A stretch of 64,000 nt of DNA. Origin: Rusavskia elegans (Eukaryota > Ascomycota > Lecanoromycetes > Teloschistales > Teloschistaceae). Under the pieces are notes generated by a model. The model was not told the DNA's origin and did no database searches. It worked only from the letters and a program-made list of their open reading frames with translations. Of this stretch, positions 49,699-60,703 are shown piece after piece (position 1 is the first letter of the stretch; every line of letters starts with the position of its first letter). The stretch is taken from contig SAUG01000063.1 in the NCBI GenBank assembly GCA_011316305.1, positions 1 through 64,000 on the forward strand, given 5' to 3'. Both the position numbers and the translations under genes were made by a program.

Positions 49699-52600
49699 AT
49701 GGATTTCCCTTCTTTGACTGGCAGGAAAGTATCAATCAACCATGGAGAACAACGTTCGACTACTGTTAAATCACAGTCGTCGTATGCGAATATATGCAAT
49801 GCTACAGCATCCGTCGGTGCCTTACCTTTTTCCGCACTGCAGGCTGCATGGTCCGTGATCTTGTCCACATATGTTGGTGCACAGGACAATGTCATCTTCG
49901 GAACCATTCTTGCCTTTCCCGAGCACGACTCTCATAGCACCACCAAAAATCCGTATCGTATTGTTCCAACCGAAGGGCCTCTCTTTACATCTGCAAGCGG
50001 GAACCCAGCAACCATCGGCGATATACTCAACCAGTTGACCGAGTCCACTACATTGGCTGCACGATCGGGAAAGCAAACAGCCCATGTCTCTACGACCTGG
50101 GAGCGGCTGGGCAGGAGCGGGACCACTGTAGCGTTTTCTGAGAACAATGAGTTGTCGAACGTTCAACACTGTGTAGACGATGGTTTTGCGCTCAGGATTT
50201 CAGCTTTCCCCTCGACTGATGGCTTAGTCGAAATTCATGCAAGCTACACCGACCTAGTGCTGGATGAAGCCAGCGCTCTCGTGATTTTGGCGCAATTGGA
50301 GGATGTCTTGTCATATATCACGAGTAATCCGACGAAGCAGATCGAAAGCAGCAGGACTGCCATCCGTGCTTCACTTCTGTCGATTTCCAACCAAGATGTG
50401 CCGCAAGTCAATGGGTTTCATGCGGAAGCACAACTTCTACACAGTCAATTCGAAAGCATTGCCAGAGAAAATCCAAACCGGCTGGCGCTGGAATTCTGGT
50501 ACAATACACCCGTGGAGAATTTCACGAGCTGGACTTATGGCGAACTCAATGCGAGAGCCGATACTTTTGCAAGATATCTACATTATCATTTTGGTCAACT
50601 CTCTGACAGGCCAATCCCTATATGTATGGAAAGGTGCCCTGAACTATACGTTGCCATCCTCGGTATTCTGAAGTCGGGTGGTGCGTGGTGTCCAGTGGAT
50701 GCCTCGTTCCCGTCTCGTCGGCGCCATGACCTTATCGCTCGGACCGGATCCCAGATATTGATCGTTGCAGACCAAGACTTAGCGAATAAGGCCGATGGTA
50801 TACCTCAAGGAGTTGTCGCTGTTGATATCGCCAGGATCGATGCTGCAAGCCTGCAACATGTTGAACTCTCCAACGTTCAGATAGGAAGCCTTGCTTACTT
50901 AATTTGGACAAGCGGAACCACTGGAGCTCCAAAGGGTGTGCCCATACACCATGAAGCTGCATCAACCAGCATGAGAGCCTTACAGCGGTCGATTCCAATT
51001 GATGTAACAGGAGGCGTTGTGCGTTGCATGCAATTCTCCCACTTCACGTTCGATGTCTTTGTTCAGGACTTGTTCTACACATGGGGTGTTGGAGGATCAA
51101 TCATCTCTTCCACGCGAGGCATTATGCTCGGCTCGTTTGCGGAACTTGCCAACAAGACCAAAGCAACCCATGCTCATCTGACCCCAGCCTTCGCCGCGAG
51201 CGTTCCGAGACAAAGATGCACGAGCTTAGAAGTCATTACCATGATCGGCGAAAAGTTGCCCCAGGTAGTAGCAGATGACTGGGGCCAGAACATGCGAGCT
51301 TTCAACACATATGGCCCCGCTGAGACGGCAGTGGTTTCTACCTTCAGGCAATTTGGCGCTGCAGACGATGAAGTACAGAGTGAAAATGTCGGATATCCCT
51401 TGCCATCAGTTTCTGCGTTCGTCATGCGTGATGGCCTCCCGCTGATGAGACATGGTGTTGGTGAATTGGCTCTTGGAGGCCCCCAGCTATCCAAGGGGTA
51501 CTGGAATGATCCAGAGAAGACTGCTGGACGGTTTGTTTGGAACGAGCAGTACTCTCGTCACTTGTACATGACGGGGGATATGGTTCGCCAATTGCACGAC
51601 GGGTCTCTTGTATTTGTTGGTCGTGAGGATGATTTGATCAAGATTCAAGGAATACGTGTGGAATTGAGCGAGATCAGCTTTGGTCTTCAGGCTTGTCATC
51701 CACTCGTTGAACAAATAGAGACCCAGTATCTAGAACGGCAGGATCGACCATCGAAGGTCCTAGTGGCTTTTCTTGCAGCACCGATGTTGGAAGCGAGCGA
51801 TAATGGACTTGTTATCGTCGAGCAAGCAGCTCCAATTGCTAAGGTCGCTCTCCTTGAGGCACAAAAGAATCTCCCAGATTACATGATACCCAGAGTCTTC
51901 CTGGTGGTAAAAAACATTCCTCGGACGCCATCTAATAAGATCGACAGGAACATGCTCAAGGAGATCTACAGCTCAAGCAATCTGGGAGCATGGGAAACAG
52001 CTCTTGCAACAAGTGACAGCAACATTACCGAAGAAACAGATTGGGGCCACAAAAAGTCAAGCATTATTGCCGCCATCGCCGAGATATCTGGGACATCTCG
52101 GGAGTCCATAAGTCGTCATAGTGACCTACGGTCAATTGGCATAGACTCGATTGCTGCAACAAGATTGGCACCTATGCTCAATACCAGGGGTTTTTACATC
52201 TCGGTTGCCGATATCCTGCAATGTCAAAGCCTGGATGACATTGTCAAGATTCTTGAGAGAATCGGCCCACGGAGACAGCAATATGATCTCGAAGCCTTTC
52301 ATAATCAATGGTACAATAGAGTCAGGGAGAAATTACAATGTGACGACTTCGTTGTCGTCCCACCACTGCCCTTGCAGGAATCCTTGCTCAGTGAGAGTAT
52401 GCAAAACGTCAAAGCTTACTGGAGCAACACTTTCCTCTCTCTTGGCTCCGAGGTTGACGTGATCCGCCTGAAAGAGGCATGGGCCCAGGTGGCGAACGGC
52501 ACAGAGGCACTGCGTACTGGCTTTTTGCCATTAGCCGCAGTAGCTGATGACGGCGATGCGACAAATACAACGTTCTTACAAGTGGTATACCAGAATGCAG

Positions 52601-55600
52601 CTGTCGACTGGACAGTTTTGGAAGTGCCCCAGAGCGGTTTGGGGCACATCGCAATTGAGCAGGCACAACGAGTGGCCGAGCGACATCAAAGAGGTGCATT
52701 CATTGATCCCCCCATAGCCATCACCCTCTTTGCCCAGCCAAAAGACCGCATCATGATGATATCCATTCACCACTCTGTCCGCGATGAGCCGTCACTGGAT
52801 TTCGTACTGGAAGATGTCTGGAAGGCTTACAAAGGCAAATATGCGAAACAGCGACACCAATCTCGCGAAGCTCTTCGCTTACTACTTCCTACAGAAGTAC
52901 AGATTGAACGGGATGAACAATACTGGTCAGAGATACTCAGTGACTTTGCCACCGCCGATGAAGCAAACACTTTCCCGGATCTGTCAGGTAGTAATGTGAA
53001 AGGGAATGAGAGCTTCATGACCCATGTTCAGACGCTGACCACCGGCTACAAAGCTCTCCGGATTGCAGCAATACGACTTGGTGCAACATCTGCGGCATCC
53101 ATTCTTCGCGTGGCTTGGGGCTGCATACTCCTTATGTACCTAGAGACAGAAAGCACTGTATTCGCGGAGACCTGGTCAGACCGTATTGATGACCCATCAT
53201 TGGCAGATGTCATCGGTCCATTGACGAGTGTATTACCAGTACCTTTTCGTGCAAATGGTTCTGCTCGCGAAACTTTGGAGGCCCAATCGCACGTTCAGCA
53301 GAACTCAAAGGCGCACCGTTCTATCCACGGCCGAGCCATCCGGAAGCTGCTCCAGCGTCCCGAGCATCAAAGTGTTTACCCGGGGTTGTTCAACTCCCTC
53401 CCTGTTACCGACGAGAAAATTGAAAATGAACGGTCTCCAAAGTGGCGCAAGCTTGACAATCTCATCCCTCTCACAGTGGAACATCCGCTCGCACTCAACG
53501 TCACTCCCACAGCCACAGGAACTATTGAGTTAGAGCTCGTTGGAAGTTCTCATGTCATTAGTGGCGCTCATCTTGCAATAATTGGTCAGCAGGTAGATGC
53601 TATGGTCGAAGCTATGCTGAGAGAACCTGATGTGCCACTTGGACAACTCACAGGCAGCCTTCCAGCAAACTTGATTTCAAAGACTTCAGTGACCTTCAGT
53701 GAGGAGGTAAAGCTCGCTTCGAAACAAGATCCTCTCCAATGGGTCGATCACTATGCGAAAGTGCAGCCGCTCTGGCCTGCGGCACTGTTCTTCAGCTCCA
53801 TCGACGGATCTCAATGTGAAACCTGGAATTATGTGGAGTTGCAGTCCGCATACTACCGAGTCGCAAATTTCATCAGACAACACGGCTTCCAGCACGAGAT
53901 GGTTGCAGTGTGCCTAGACCGCCGTCTTGAGGCGTATGCGGTGGTCCTGGGGATCCTGGCATCTGGTAACACCTATCTGCCGATCGACGAAGAGCTGCCC
54001 GATGAGCGTAAGTCGTTCTTGATACACGATAGCCAAGCCGTCATGCTATTCACATCAACGACCCTTGCTTCCACATTCACAAATACAGAAACTCGCTTGA
54101 TCCTTGTAGATGACAATTCGTACATGGACGTGATAACCAACGGTCACCCCATTGAAATGAAAGCCTTTCCAGAACCCCGTGATAATGCTTACTTGCTCTA
54201 CACGTCCGGGTCTACTGGTGTACCAAAGGGCGTGCTTGTCGGTCGAGGTAACCTCTGCTCTTTTATCGAAGGTCTCTCTGAGTTCATCTATCCACGAATC
54301 CCGGGAATGAAAGATCTACCGGGAGAAGGAAGATATCTTGGACTTGCAAGCAGAGCGTTTGATGTCCATCTGGCCGAGATGTTTCTGGCCTGGCGGCGAG
54401 GCTTAGCTGCAGTGACAGCTCCTCGGACGCTGTTACTCGACGACCTCGAACACGCGCTTCAGACCATGAAAATCACGCATGTCAGCTTTGTTCCTTCTTT
54501 GGTCGACCAAGCCGGCCTAGATCCTGCTAATCTCCCCGACCTTCACTATCTTGGCGTCGGAGGCGAGAAGATGTCCAAACGAGTGGTCGACACATGGGCC
54601 GCTAGCCCAAATGCTGCTCTAATCAATGCCTACGGACCGACCGAAATGTCGATAGGCTGCACGGCTGCAGAGGTAACCTCAGGGTCAAATCTGAGAAACA
54701 TCGGTAGACCGTATGGCAACTCCGTCGCGCACGTCCTTGTGACTGGCTCTGATGAGTATACATTGCGTGGTGTGGCCGGGGAGCTCTGCTTCACAGGAGA
54801 TCTCGTCGCTAATGGCTACTATAACCGTCCCAACGCAAAAGGATTCGTAGATGACTTTCATGGTGAGAGGATGTACCGCACAGGCGACATCGTACGTCTA
54901 ATGGCAGACGACACCCTGGAGTACCTGCGCCGAGAAGACGATCAAACAAAGGTCAGAGGTCAACGACTTGAGCTGGGCGAGATATCCGAAGCTATTCGGT
55001 CGTCCGTTACGGCGAATCTCGGTTCCGACAAAATAGACGTAGCGACTATCGTTGCTCAACATCCAAAGCTCCCCAAACCACAACTTGTCAGCTTTTTCGT
55101 TTCCGAACGTTCCGATATGGAGTCAGCAGAAATACTTCGGACTGTCAAAGACTATGAGATGGCTGGCACTATCCTGGATCATTGTCAGAAAGTCTTGCCC
55201 TCTTATATGGTTCCTGACGTCGTCCTTCCTCTTTCGAAACTGCCACTTGCTCTTTCATCTGGAAAAGCAGACCAAAAGCGTCTCAAATCCCTTTTTGCAG
55301 ATTTACCCATTGAGAATCTCGTCAATCGTTCCGGTGAGACTGATCCCCACCCGCGAGAGCTGACCGAATCGGAGACAGTCGTTAAAGGCGCAGTGATGAG
55401 CACTTTAGCTGTGGACGGGGCCGAAATCTATCCCAACACCAACATTTTCAGACTCGGGCTTGAGAGCCTCAGCGCGATTGACCTGGCCATTAGATTGCAG
55501 AAGCTTGGGTACGAGTGCACAGTTTCCGCGGTATTGAAGAATCCTACCCTCGAACAACTGGCGCTGCTACCTCAAAGAGAGGCCGAAAAGGCCAAACAGA

Positions 55601-58600
55601 CTTGCTCATACATATCGGCATTTAGAGCTCGGTTCTTAGAAAGTCATCCGGAAAACGCTGTTCAAATAGTAAGACCCTGCCTGCCCTTGCAAGAAACCCT
55701 TGTGGCCTCGTCTCTGAGCGACCAAAGTCGTGCACTCTATGTGAACAACGCGGCCTTGAAGCTTTCGGCAGAGGTTGATACACTCCAGCTAGAGAAGGCC
55801 CTCACGCAAGTCATGGCTGATCACGACATCCTCAGGACTTGCTTTCGGGAGTTCGAAGATGGATTTGTCCAAGTCGTGCATGAGGCCCAAACAATATCCT
55901 GGAAAGAGATCATGGTCGCGGATCTAGATGCGGCCGTGCATGAAATGCGGAGTAGATCCACAACAGATATAACCAGGGAGATAGGTGAGAGGCCACCAGT
56001 AAGGCTGACTTTGCTTCGGCAAAGTGCCGACGAGCAAAGCCCCGTGCTACTGTTGCAAATCCATCATGCACTGTACGATGGGGAGTCATTTGCTATGATC
56101 CTAGAAGACCTCGACAAGCGGTATCGCTCGGCCGCAGTGCCCGCCCATACTCCCTTTGATTCGCTCCTCGAATACGTACATTGCCAAGATCGAGAAGAAG
56201 CAAAGACGTTCTGGAAGCATTATCTCACCGACTTCGAGCCGACATACACGATGGATCATGATGCTACCGGTAATGCCTTGACCACAGAGCGAGTGCTCAC
56301 TAATTCGATTGCCGACCTCGATGCATTCTCCGCTTCCGTTAGCGGAACGCTCACGTCCACTATTCAGGCCGTCTTTGGTATAGTCTTAGCTCAAACATTC
56401 GAAACGCACGACGTAGTATTTGGCGCAGTTCTCTCTGGACGTACTGTGCCAATAGAGAATCCAAACACCATCGTGGCTCCTTGCCTGACAACCATACCTC
56501 AGCGAGTCAACCTGGGCACGAATTGTTCGACTGTTGTTGACATCATAAAGCTGGCCAGAGAAGGTTTTGTGGAATCACTGGCATATCAGCACACCGCGTT
56601 AAGACGTATCCATCGCTGGCTTGAGGCGGACAAACCACTGTTCGATTGTCTCGTCACCTATGTGCAAAAGAAGTCGACATTCATCTCGGATCTCTGGACT
56701 GAGCTCGAGAGCTCAATGTCAAACGACTTCCCACTGGCTGTCGAATTTGAAGCCGACCACGAGTCCAATCAAATGCGCGCTCATTGCGCCTTTACATCAG
56801 CTTTCGGCAACATGGGCAAAGCGACGACTTTACTCGAAAATATCGATCTTCTGCTGGGAGCCTTGGTTCGACGGGAAAATGTTACCACCCAGGATTTGGG
56901 TATCTCGAAAGCTACGAGCCTCAAGTCCAGTCCACAGATATGGGACGAGTCCAGCTGGAGCTCAATAGAACTGAAGATGCGAGAACTCACGGCTGAGACA
57001 TGTGGTATCAATGCTGGAGATGTTTCCAAGGGTTCATCATTCTTCAGTCTCGGAATCAATTCGATTACAGCCATTCGATTCGCCCAGCAGCTCAGACAAG
57101 CCCAACTCGAGTGTTCTTCGGCAGATGTGATGCGGCACACATGTATAGGGGCATTGGCTCAGCACGTTGGTGGCTTTCATCCGCAAGTCGATCGTGTCAA
57201 GGCACCAGACATCAATATACAGGAGCTCATCCCGGAGATTCCTATTCTCAGCCAAAGCGACGTTATCACAGACACTTACCGATGTACACCGCTTCAGTCC
57301 TCCATGTTGACACAGACTCTGGGATCAGGGGGTGAATTGTACGCTCACCACCATGCTTTTCGCTTGTGGGCTACGGTCGACATGCCGAGACTGAAGCAAG
57401 CGTGGGGCCGTCTCATCGCCCGAACAGAGATTCTGCGAACGACATTCCACTTCGCCACGATGAGAAGGCTGTGGGTGGCTGCAGTTCACGAAGACTGTCC
57501 CAACATTTGGACAGAATCAGAATCGCTTAGCAGCATCACGGAAAATTTCACTTTCCACGACGAAGCTAGCTTCGAGAAATTACCATGGAAGACGACGACC
57601 TGGAGAAGATCGGGTGAGGTTGCGCTTGTCATTTCGATGCATCATAGTCTCTACGATGGTGTATCCGTCAACCTTCTCATGCAGGATTTGGCCCGGCTGT
57701 ACGATGGCGTTGAGCTTCATCCAAGATTGCCTTTTAGTGATGCCGCGAAAGCTATATCGCAGACCACCAGCGACGCTGAGGGCTTTTGGCTACAGAAACT
57801 TGATGGGTACCAGAGCAGCCGATATTTTTGCGAGAGCAACGACACAGGAATTACCAACATTGAACATACCCTGGATATGAATCTTGGCAATGTCCTCCAA
57901 GGCTGCAAAGACCTCGGGGTCACACTGCAGACTATCGCATTGCTAGCCTACGCGAAAAGCCTAGCATGCCTCTCTGGACATCGAGATGTGGTCTTTGGTC
58001 ATGTAGTTGGTGGACGATCACTTGCAGTGCCAGGCGCAGATGATATTGTAGGGCCACTTTTCAACACCGTCCCCTCTCGCATTACCTTAGACAAGACCTT
58101 TGTCTCCAATGAATCAATGGCCAAATATATACAGCAATCCTCGGGAGACGCCCAAGCGCATCAGCATGCATCCCTGGCTAGGATTCAGCAGACGTGGCGA
58201 CAAAGAGCTGGGATCGCAGAAGCGCAGCTTTTCGACTCTGTGTTTGTCTTTCTGAATAACACGTCCAATGATTCAACTACAGACGGCCTAGGGACGTCGA
58301 TCGAAATTGGAGGCGTGCTTGACTCCACCGAATACTCGTTGAACGTCGAATTCGAGCAAGGCATGGATAATATGATATTGAGAATCAACGCGAGGATGAC
58401 TCAGGAGAGGCTTCAAAATTGGATCGGCACCTTTGAGCACACCTTTCAAGACATCCTTGAACATCCTAGCAAAAGCGTAATGGCTTTTCCACCCTCACTT
58501 CAAGGTCTCCCACTGGGCACCAAGAGCAACAAGGGATCCGCACCGGCCAAATCCGAGCTTGGATCTGGACAAGATCTAGACGCCATTCGAGAAGCACTAT

Positions 58601-60315
58601 CCGTCGTATCGCAGACCGCATCGAAGAACATAACACCAGAAATCAGCATTTTCTCCCTGGGCCTAGACTCCATCGCTGCCATCCAAGTGGCTGCCGCCTG
58701 CCGCAATCAGGGCTATGCGATCAGTGTGGCCGATGTTATCCAAGGCCGGAGTCTCGCTGGCATATGTAGACGTCTTCGAGAAAAGAGTGGTGAGACGCCA
58801 GGTGAACCAACCAAGGAGATAAGAACGCTGATCACCAATGACACGGGAACAAAAGCAATGTCCTTCTTAGGCGTGGAAGATGAAGAGGTCGAACAAATTC
58901 TACCATGCCTAGCAGGCCAAGTTTATCATCTTGCAAGCTGGTTGAAGACATATCGAACAACTGGCGAACCCGTATTTACCTATCAGTCATATATGCAACT
59001 CAACGTTGACTCCCTAGCCTCAGCTTGGAGAAAGCTGAGGGAGCGTCATTCGATACTACGGACTTCCTTTGTTGCCGTCTCGCCTACTGAAATAGTACAA
59101 GTCGTGTTGAAGCCTTCGGCACTCAACAATGAATCTTTCTCCAGTATCGATTCCCACGGCCCAGTCCCGAGAGAGATCAAAAGACAAGCCGATGAGCACT
59201 TCAATCTTTTCACCCCTCCTGCAAGTCTCCAACATGTTCGCTGCAGCTCTCAAGACCTCGTCTTTCTGAAACTCCATCACGCAACATATGACGCCTGGAC
59301 CATCCCGGCCCTAGTATCCGACCTCGGAGCGCTTTACCAAAACATTGATCTTCCATCCCCGCAGCCGTTCGCTCCCTTCATCAACCACACGCTCAAAGCC
59401 CTCCACAGCTCTCAACAACAAGCCTACTGGCGCAAAAGCCTCTCCCACTGGCAACCAACCCTCCTCAACTCCTCACCAACCCAAACCACGACCCCTTCAA
59501 CCTTCGCCACCTTCCCATCCGCCATTCCACTCCTCCGTACCCTCACCCAAAACTGTCAAAGCACCTCACTCAACCTCCCCACCCTCCTTCTAACCGCCTT
59601 CGCCCGAACACTAGCACGACACACCTCCACCACACATCCGCTATTCGGACTCTACCAAACGGGACGATCCGCCTCCTTCGAGGGGATCGAAACGTTGTGC
59701 GCACCATGTCTTAATATCACGCCCGTCTGTGTGCCTTCTGTACTAACCATGCCCATCACGGAAAGCGCGCACCGATTACAAACGGATTTGGCAGAACGTA
59801 TCGGCTACGAGCAGAGTTTTTTGAAGGAGGTATTAGAATTTGCTGGGATTGGTGCTGGGAAGCCGATGTTCAATGCTTTTGTGAATATCCTCTCCAGTCC
59901 TCCGTTAAGGACCGAGGGTTTGAAGGGAGAGAACAAAAGGGTAGGAAAGAAAGAGGTCTTTACACCCTTCCAACTCCACGAAGATGAGGCCGCCAGCCTG
60001 TATGCAGGATCAGCAAGCCCGGACGACGTGGTTTCATCCACCCAGGAGGGCAATGAAGGTTCGGCGGGGGCAAAGACAGCTGTAGATGCACTTGAGACTG
60101 GATATCTAGCGGAGCAAAATTTCTTTCTCGATGTCGTGAGGAAAGAAGATGACGATTGCGTTGACTTTGCGGTTCGGTGCGATGGTGGATTGCTGGATGA
60201 AGGTCAAGTGAGGGGGTTTGTGGAGGAGATGGTGAAGGAGGTTGAGGAATTTGTTGCAAGTGGGGAGAAGAGGGAGTCGAATGTAGACAGGGAGATGGAT
60301 AGGGAGGAAATATGA
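49699..60315 (+). CDS. Ferrichrome-type siderophore NRPS (SidC/NPS2-like)
   Basis: One exon, 3538 aa, ATG 49699. Domain order: partial C-like N-terminus (1-230); A1 (245-760) with IWTSGTTGAPKG at 402, NTYGPAE at 536, YMTGDM at 623, PSNKID at 744; T1, Ser817 in IGIDSI; C1, HHSVRDE at 1024; A2 (1400-1900) with YTSGSTGVPKG at 1501, NAYGPTE at 1643; T2, Ser1923 (LGLESL); C2, HHALYDG at 2122; T3, Ser2455 (LGINSI); C3, HHSLYDG at 2648; T4, Ser2991 (LGLDSI); C4, HHATYDA at 3193. The trailing T-C-T-C is typical of ferrichrome synthetases, where terminal modules act iteratively to join hydroxamate units. SidA next door supplies N5-hydroxyornithine. Only two A domains are seen, versus three in Aspergillus SidC. 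By eye, GrsA-numbered specificity residues are D-V-Q-H-T-I-T-V-V-K (A1) and D-V-A-F-G-G-A-I-G-K (A2). C1 has E in place of the final G and C4 has A. Product unassigned. Confidence 0.9.
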   Translation: MDFPSLTGRKVSINHGEQRSTTVKSQSSYANICNATASVGALPFSALQAAWSVILSTYVGAQDNVIFGTILAFPEHDSHSTTKNPYRIVPTEGPLFTSASGNPATIGDILNQLTESTTLAARSGKQTAHVSTTWERLGRSGTTVAFSENNELSNVQHCVDDGFALRISAFPSTDGLVEIHASYTDLVLDEASALVILAQLEDVLSYITSNPTKQIESSRTAIRASLLSISNQDVPQVNGFHAEAQLLHSQFESIARENPNRLALEFWYNTPVENFTSWTYGELNARADTFARYLHYHFGQLSDRPIPICMERCPELYVAILGILKSGGAWCPVDASFPSRRRHDLIARTGSQILIVADQDLANKADGIPQGVVAVDIARIDAASLQHVELSNVQIGSLAYLIWTSGTTGAPKGVPIHHEAASTSMRALQRSIPIDVTGGVVRCMQFSHFTFDVFVQDLFYTWGVGGSIISSTRGIMLGSFAELANKTKATHAHLTPAFAASVPRQRCTSLEVITMIGEKLPQVVADDWGQNMRAFNTYGPAETAVVSTFRQFGAADDEVQSENVGYPLPSVSAFVMRDGLPLMRHGVGELALGGPQLSKGYWNDPEKTAGRFVWNEQYSRHLYMTGDMVRQLHDGSLVFVGREDDLIKIQGIRVELSEISFGLQACHPLVEQIETQYLERQDRPSKVLVAFLAAPMLEASDNGLVIVEQAAPIAKVALLEAQKNLPDYMIPRVFLVVKNIPRTPSNKIDRNMLKEIYSSSNLGAWETALATSDSNITEETDWGHKKSSIIAAIAEISGTSRESISRHSDLRSIGIDSIAATRLAPMLNTRGFYISVADILQCQSLDDIVKILERIGPRRQQYDLEAFHNQWYNRVREKLQCDDFVVVPPLPLQESLLSESMQNVKAYWSNTFLSLGSEVDVIRLKEAWAQVANGTEALRTGFLPLAAVADDGDATNTTFLQVVYQNAAVDWTVLEVPQSGLGHIAIEQAQRVAERHQRGAFIDPPIAITLFAQPKDRIMMISIHHSVRDEPSLDFVLEDVWKAYKGKYAKQRHQSREALRLLLPTEVQIERDEQYWSEILSDFATADEANTFPDLSGSNVKGNESFMTHVQTLTTGYKALRIAAIRLGATSAASILRVAWGCILLMYLETESTVFAETWSDRIDDPSLADVIGPLTSVLPVPFRANGSARETLEAQSHVQQNSKAHRSIHGRAIRKLLQRPEHQSVYPGLFNSLPVTDEKIENERSPKWRKLDNLIPLTVEHPLALNVTPTATGTIELELVGSSHVISGAHLAIIGQQVDAMVEAMLREPDVPLGQLTGSLPANLISKTSVTFSEEVKLASKQDPLQWVDHYAKVQPLWPAALFFSSIDGSQCETWNYVELQSAYYRVANFIRQHGFQHEMVAVCLDRRLEAYAVVLGILASGNTYLPIDEELPDERKSFLIHDSQAVMLFTSTTLASTFTNTETRLILVDDNSYMDVITNGHPIEMKAFPEPRDNAYLLYTSGSTGVPKGVLVGRGNLCSFIEGLSEFIYPRIPGMKDLPGEGRYLGLASRAFDVHLAEMFLAWRRGLAAVTAPRTLLLDDLEHALQTMKITHVSFVPSLVDQAGLDPANLPDLHYLGVGGEKMSKRVVDTWAASPNAALINAYGPTEMSIGCTAAEVTSGSNLRNIGRPYGNSVAHVLVTGSDEYTLRGVAGELCFTGDLVANGYYNRPNAKGFVDDFHGERMYRTGDIVRLMADDTLEYLRREDDQTKVRGQRLELGEISEAIRSSVTANLGSDKIDVATIVAQHPKLPKPQLVSFFVSERSDMESAEILRTVKDYEMAGTILDHCQKVLPSYMVPDVVLPLSKLPLALSSGKADQKRLKSLFADLPIENLVNRSGETDPHPRELTESETVVKGAVMSTLAVDGAEIYPNTNIFRLGLESLSAIDLAIRLQKLGYECTVSAVLKNPTLEQLALLPQREAEKAKQTCSYISAFRARFLESHPENAVQIVRPCLPLQETLVASSLSDQSRALYVNNAALKLSAEVDTLQLEKALTQVMADHDILRTCFREFEDGFVQVVHEAQTISWKEIMVADLDAAVHEMRSRSTTDITREIGERPPVRLTLLRQSADEQSPVLLLQIHHALYDGESFAMILEDLDKRYRSAAVPAHTPFDSLLEYVHCQDREEAKTFWKHYLTDFEPTYTMDHDATGNALTTERVLTNSIADLDAFSASVSGTLTSTIQAVFGIVLAQTFETHDVVFGAVLSGRTVPIENPNTIVAPCLTTIPQRVNLGTNCSTVVDIIKLAREGFVESLAYQHTALRRIHRWLEADKPLFDCLVTYVQKKSTFISDLWTELESSMSNDFPLAVEFEADHESNQMRAHCAFTSAFGNMGKATTLLENIDLLLGALVRRENVTTQDLGISKATSLKSSPQIWDESSWSSIELKMRELTAETCGINAGDVSKGSSFFSLGINSITAIRFAQQLRQAQLECSSADVMRHTCIGALAQHVGGFHPQVDRVKAPDINIQELIPEIPILSQSDVITDTYRCTPLQSSMLTQTLGSGGELYAHHHAFRLWATVDMPRLKQAWGRLIARTEILRTTFHFATMRRLWVAAVHEDCPNIWTESESLSSITENFTFHDEASFEKLPWKTTTWRRSGEVALVISMHHSLYDGVSVNLLMQDLARLYDGVELHPRLPFSDAAKAISQTTSDAEGFWLQKLDGYQSSRYFCESNDTGITNIEHTLDMNLGNVLQGCKDLGVTLQTIALLAYAKSLACLSGHRDVVFGHVVGGRSLAVPGADDIVGPLFNTVPSRITLDKTFVSNESMAKYIQQSSGDAQAHQHASLARIQQTWRQRAGIAEAQLFDSVFVFLNNTSNDSTTDGLGTSIEIGGVLDSTEYSLNVEFEQGMDNMILRINARMTQERLQNWIGTFEHTFQDILEHPSKSVMAFPPSLQGLPLGTKSNKGSAPAKSELGSGQDLDAIREALSVVSQTASKNITPEISIFSLGLDSIAAIQVAAACRNQGYAISVADVIQGRSLAGICRRLREKSGETPGEPTKEIRTLITNDTGTKAMSFLGVEDEEVEQILPCLAGQVYHLASWLKTYRTTGEPVFTYQSYMQLNVDSLASAWRKLRERHSILRTSFVAVSPTEIVQVVLKPSALNNESFSSIDSHGPVPREIKRQADEHFNLFTPPASLQHVRCSSQDLVFLKLHHATYDAWTIPALVSDLGALYQNIDLPSPQPFAPFINHTLKALHSSQQQAYWRKSLSHWQPTLLNSSPTQTTTPSTFATFPSAIPLLRTLTQNCQSTSLNLPTLLLTAFARTLARHTSTTHPLFGLYQTGRSASFEGIETLCAPCLNITPVCVPSVLTMPITESAHRLQTDLAERIGYEQSFLKEVLEFAGIGAGKPMFNAFVNILSSPPLRTEGLKGENKRVGKKEVFTPFQLHEDEAASLYAGSASPDDVVSSTQEGNEGSAGAKTAVDALETGYLAEQNFFLDVVRKEDDDCVDFAVRCDGGLLDEGQVRGFVEEMVKEVEEFVASGEKRESNVDREMDREEI

Positions 60316-60618
60316 GGAGGGGGTTGAGATGGCTGGGGTTGAGGATAGGGGTTAGAGGGGAGAGCAAACGAGATGAACGTAAGAGCAAGAAAAGAATGAA
60401 GTGAACATTTCGAGATCTATTTGATTGATGAAATGGGAGCCATCGGTTGCTTGTTTTTGGAAGTGGGCGAGGAGGAGTGGGTGCAGAAATTGCCGATTTC
60501 ATTTATTTTTCCAGATAGTCCTTCTCTACGAACACATCCATATACATCCATACGAATCCAAACTTCTGCCTCGCTCACAAATAACCAATACAGACTTTCT
60601 TTACCCCCAACAACCCCC

Positions 60619-60703
60619 TATCCCTTCCGCTGCTGAATTGGGCCTTCGCGGAATGGATTCCGCCAGAACCCCTGAATCGAAGACCACAGCAGCGGAAGGG
60701 ATA
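60619..60703. repeat. Nested inverted repeat
   Basis: A 17-bp perfect inverted pair (TATCCCTTCCGCTGCTG at 60619-60635 and its complement at 60687-60703) encloses a smaller palindrome, GCGGAAT-GG-ATTCCGC (60648-60663). The pair could extrude a large hairpin. Confidence 0.9.
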
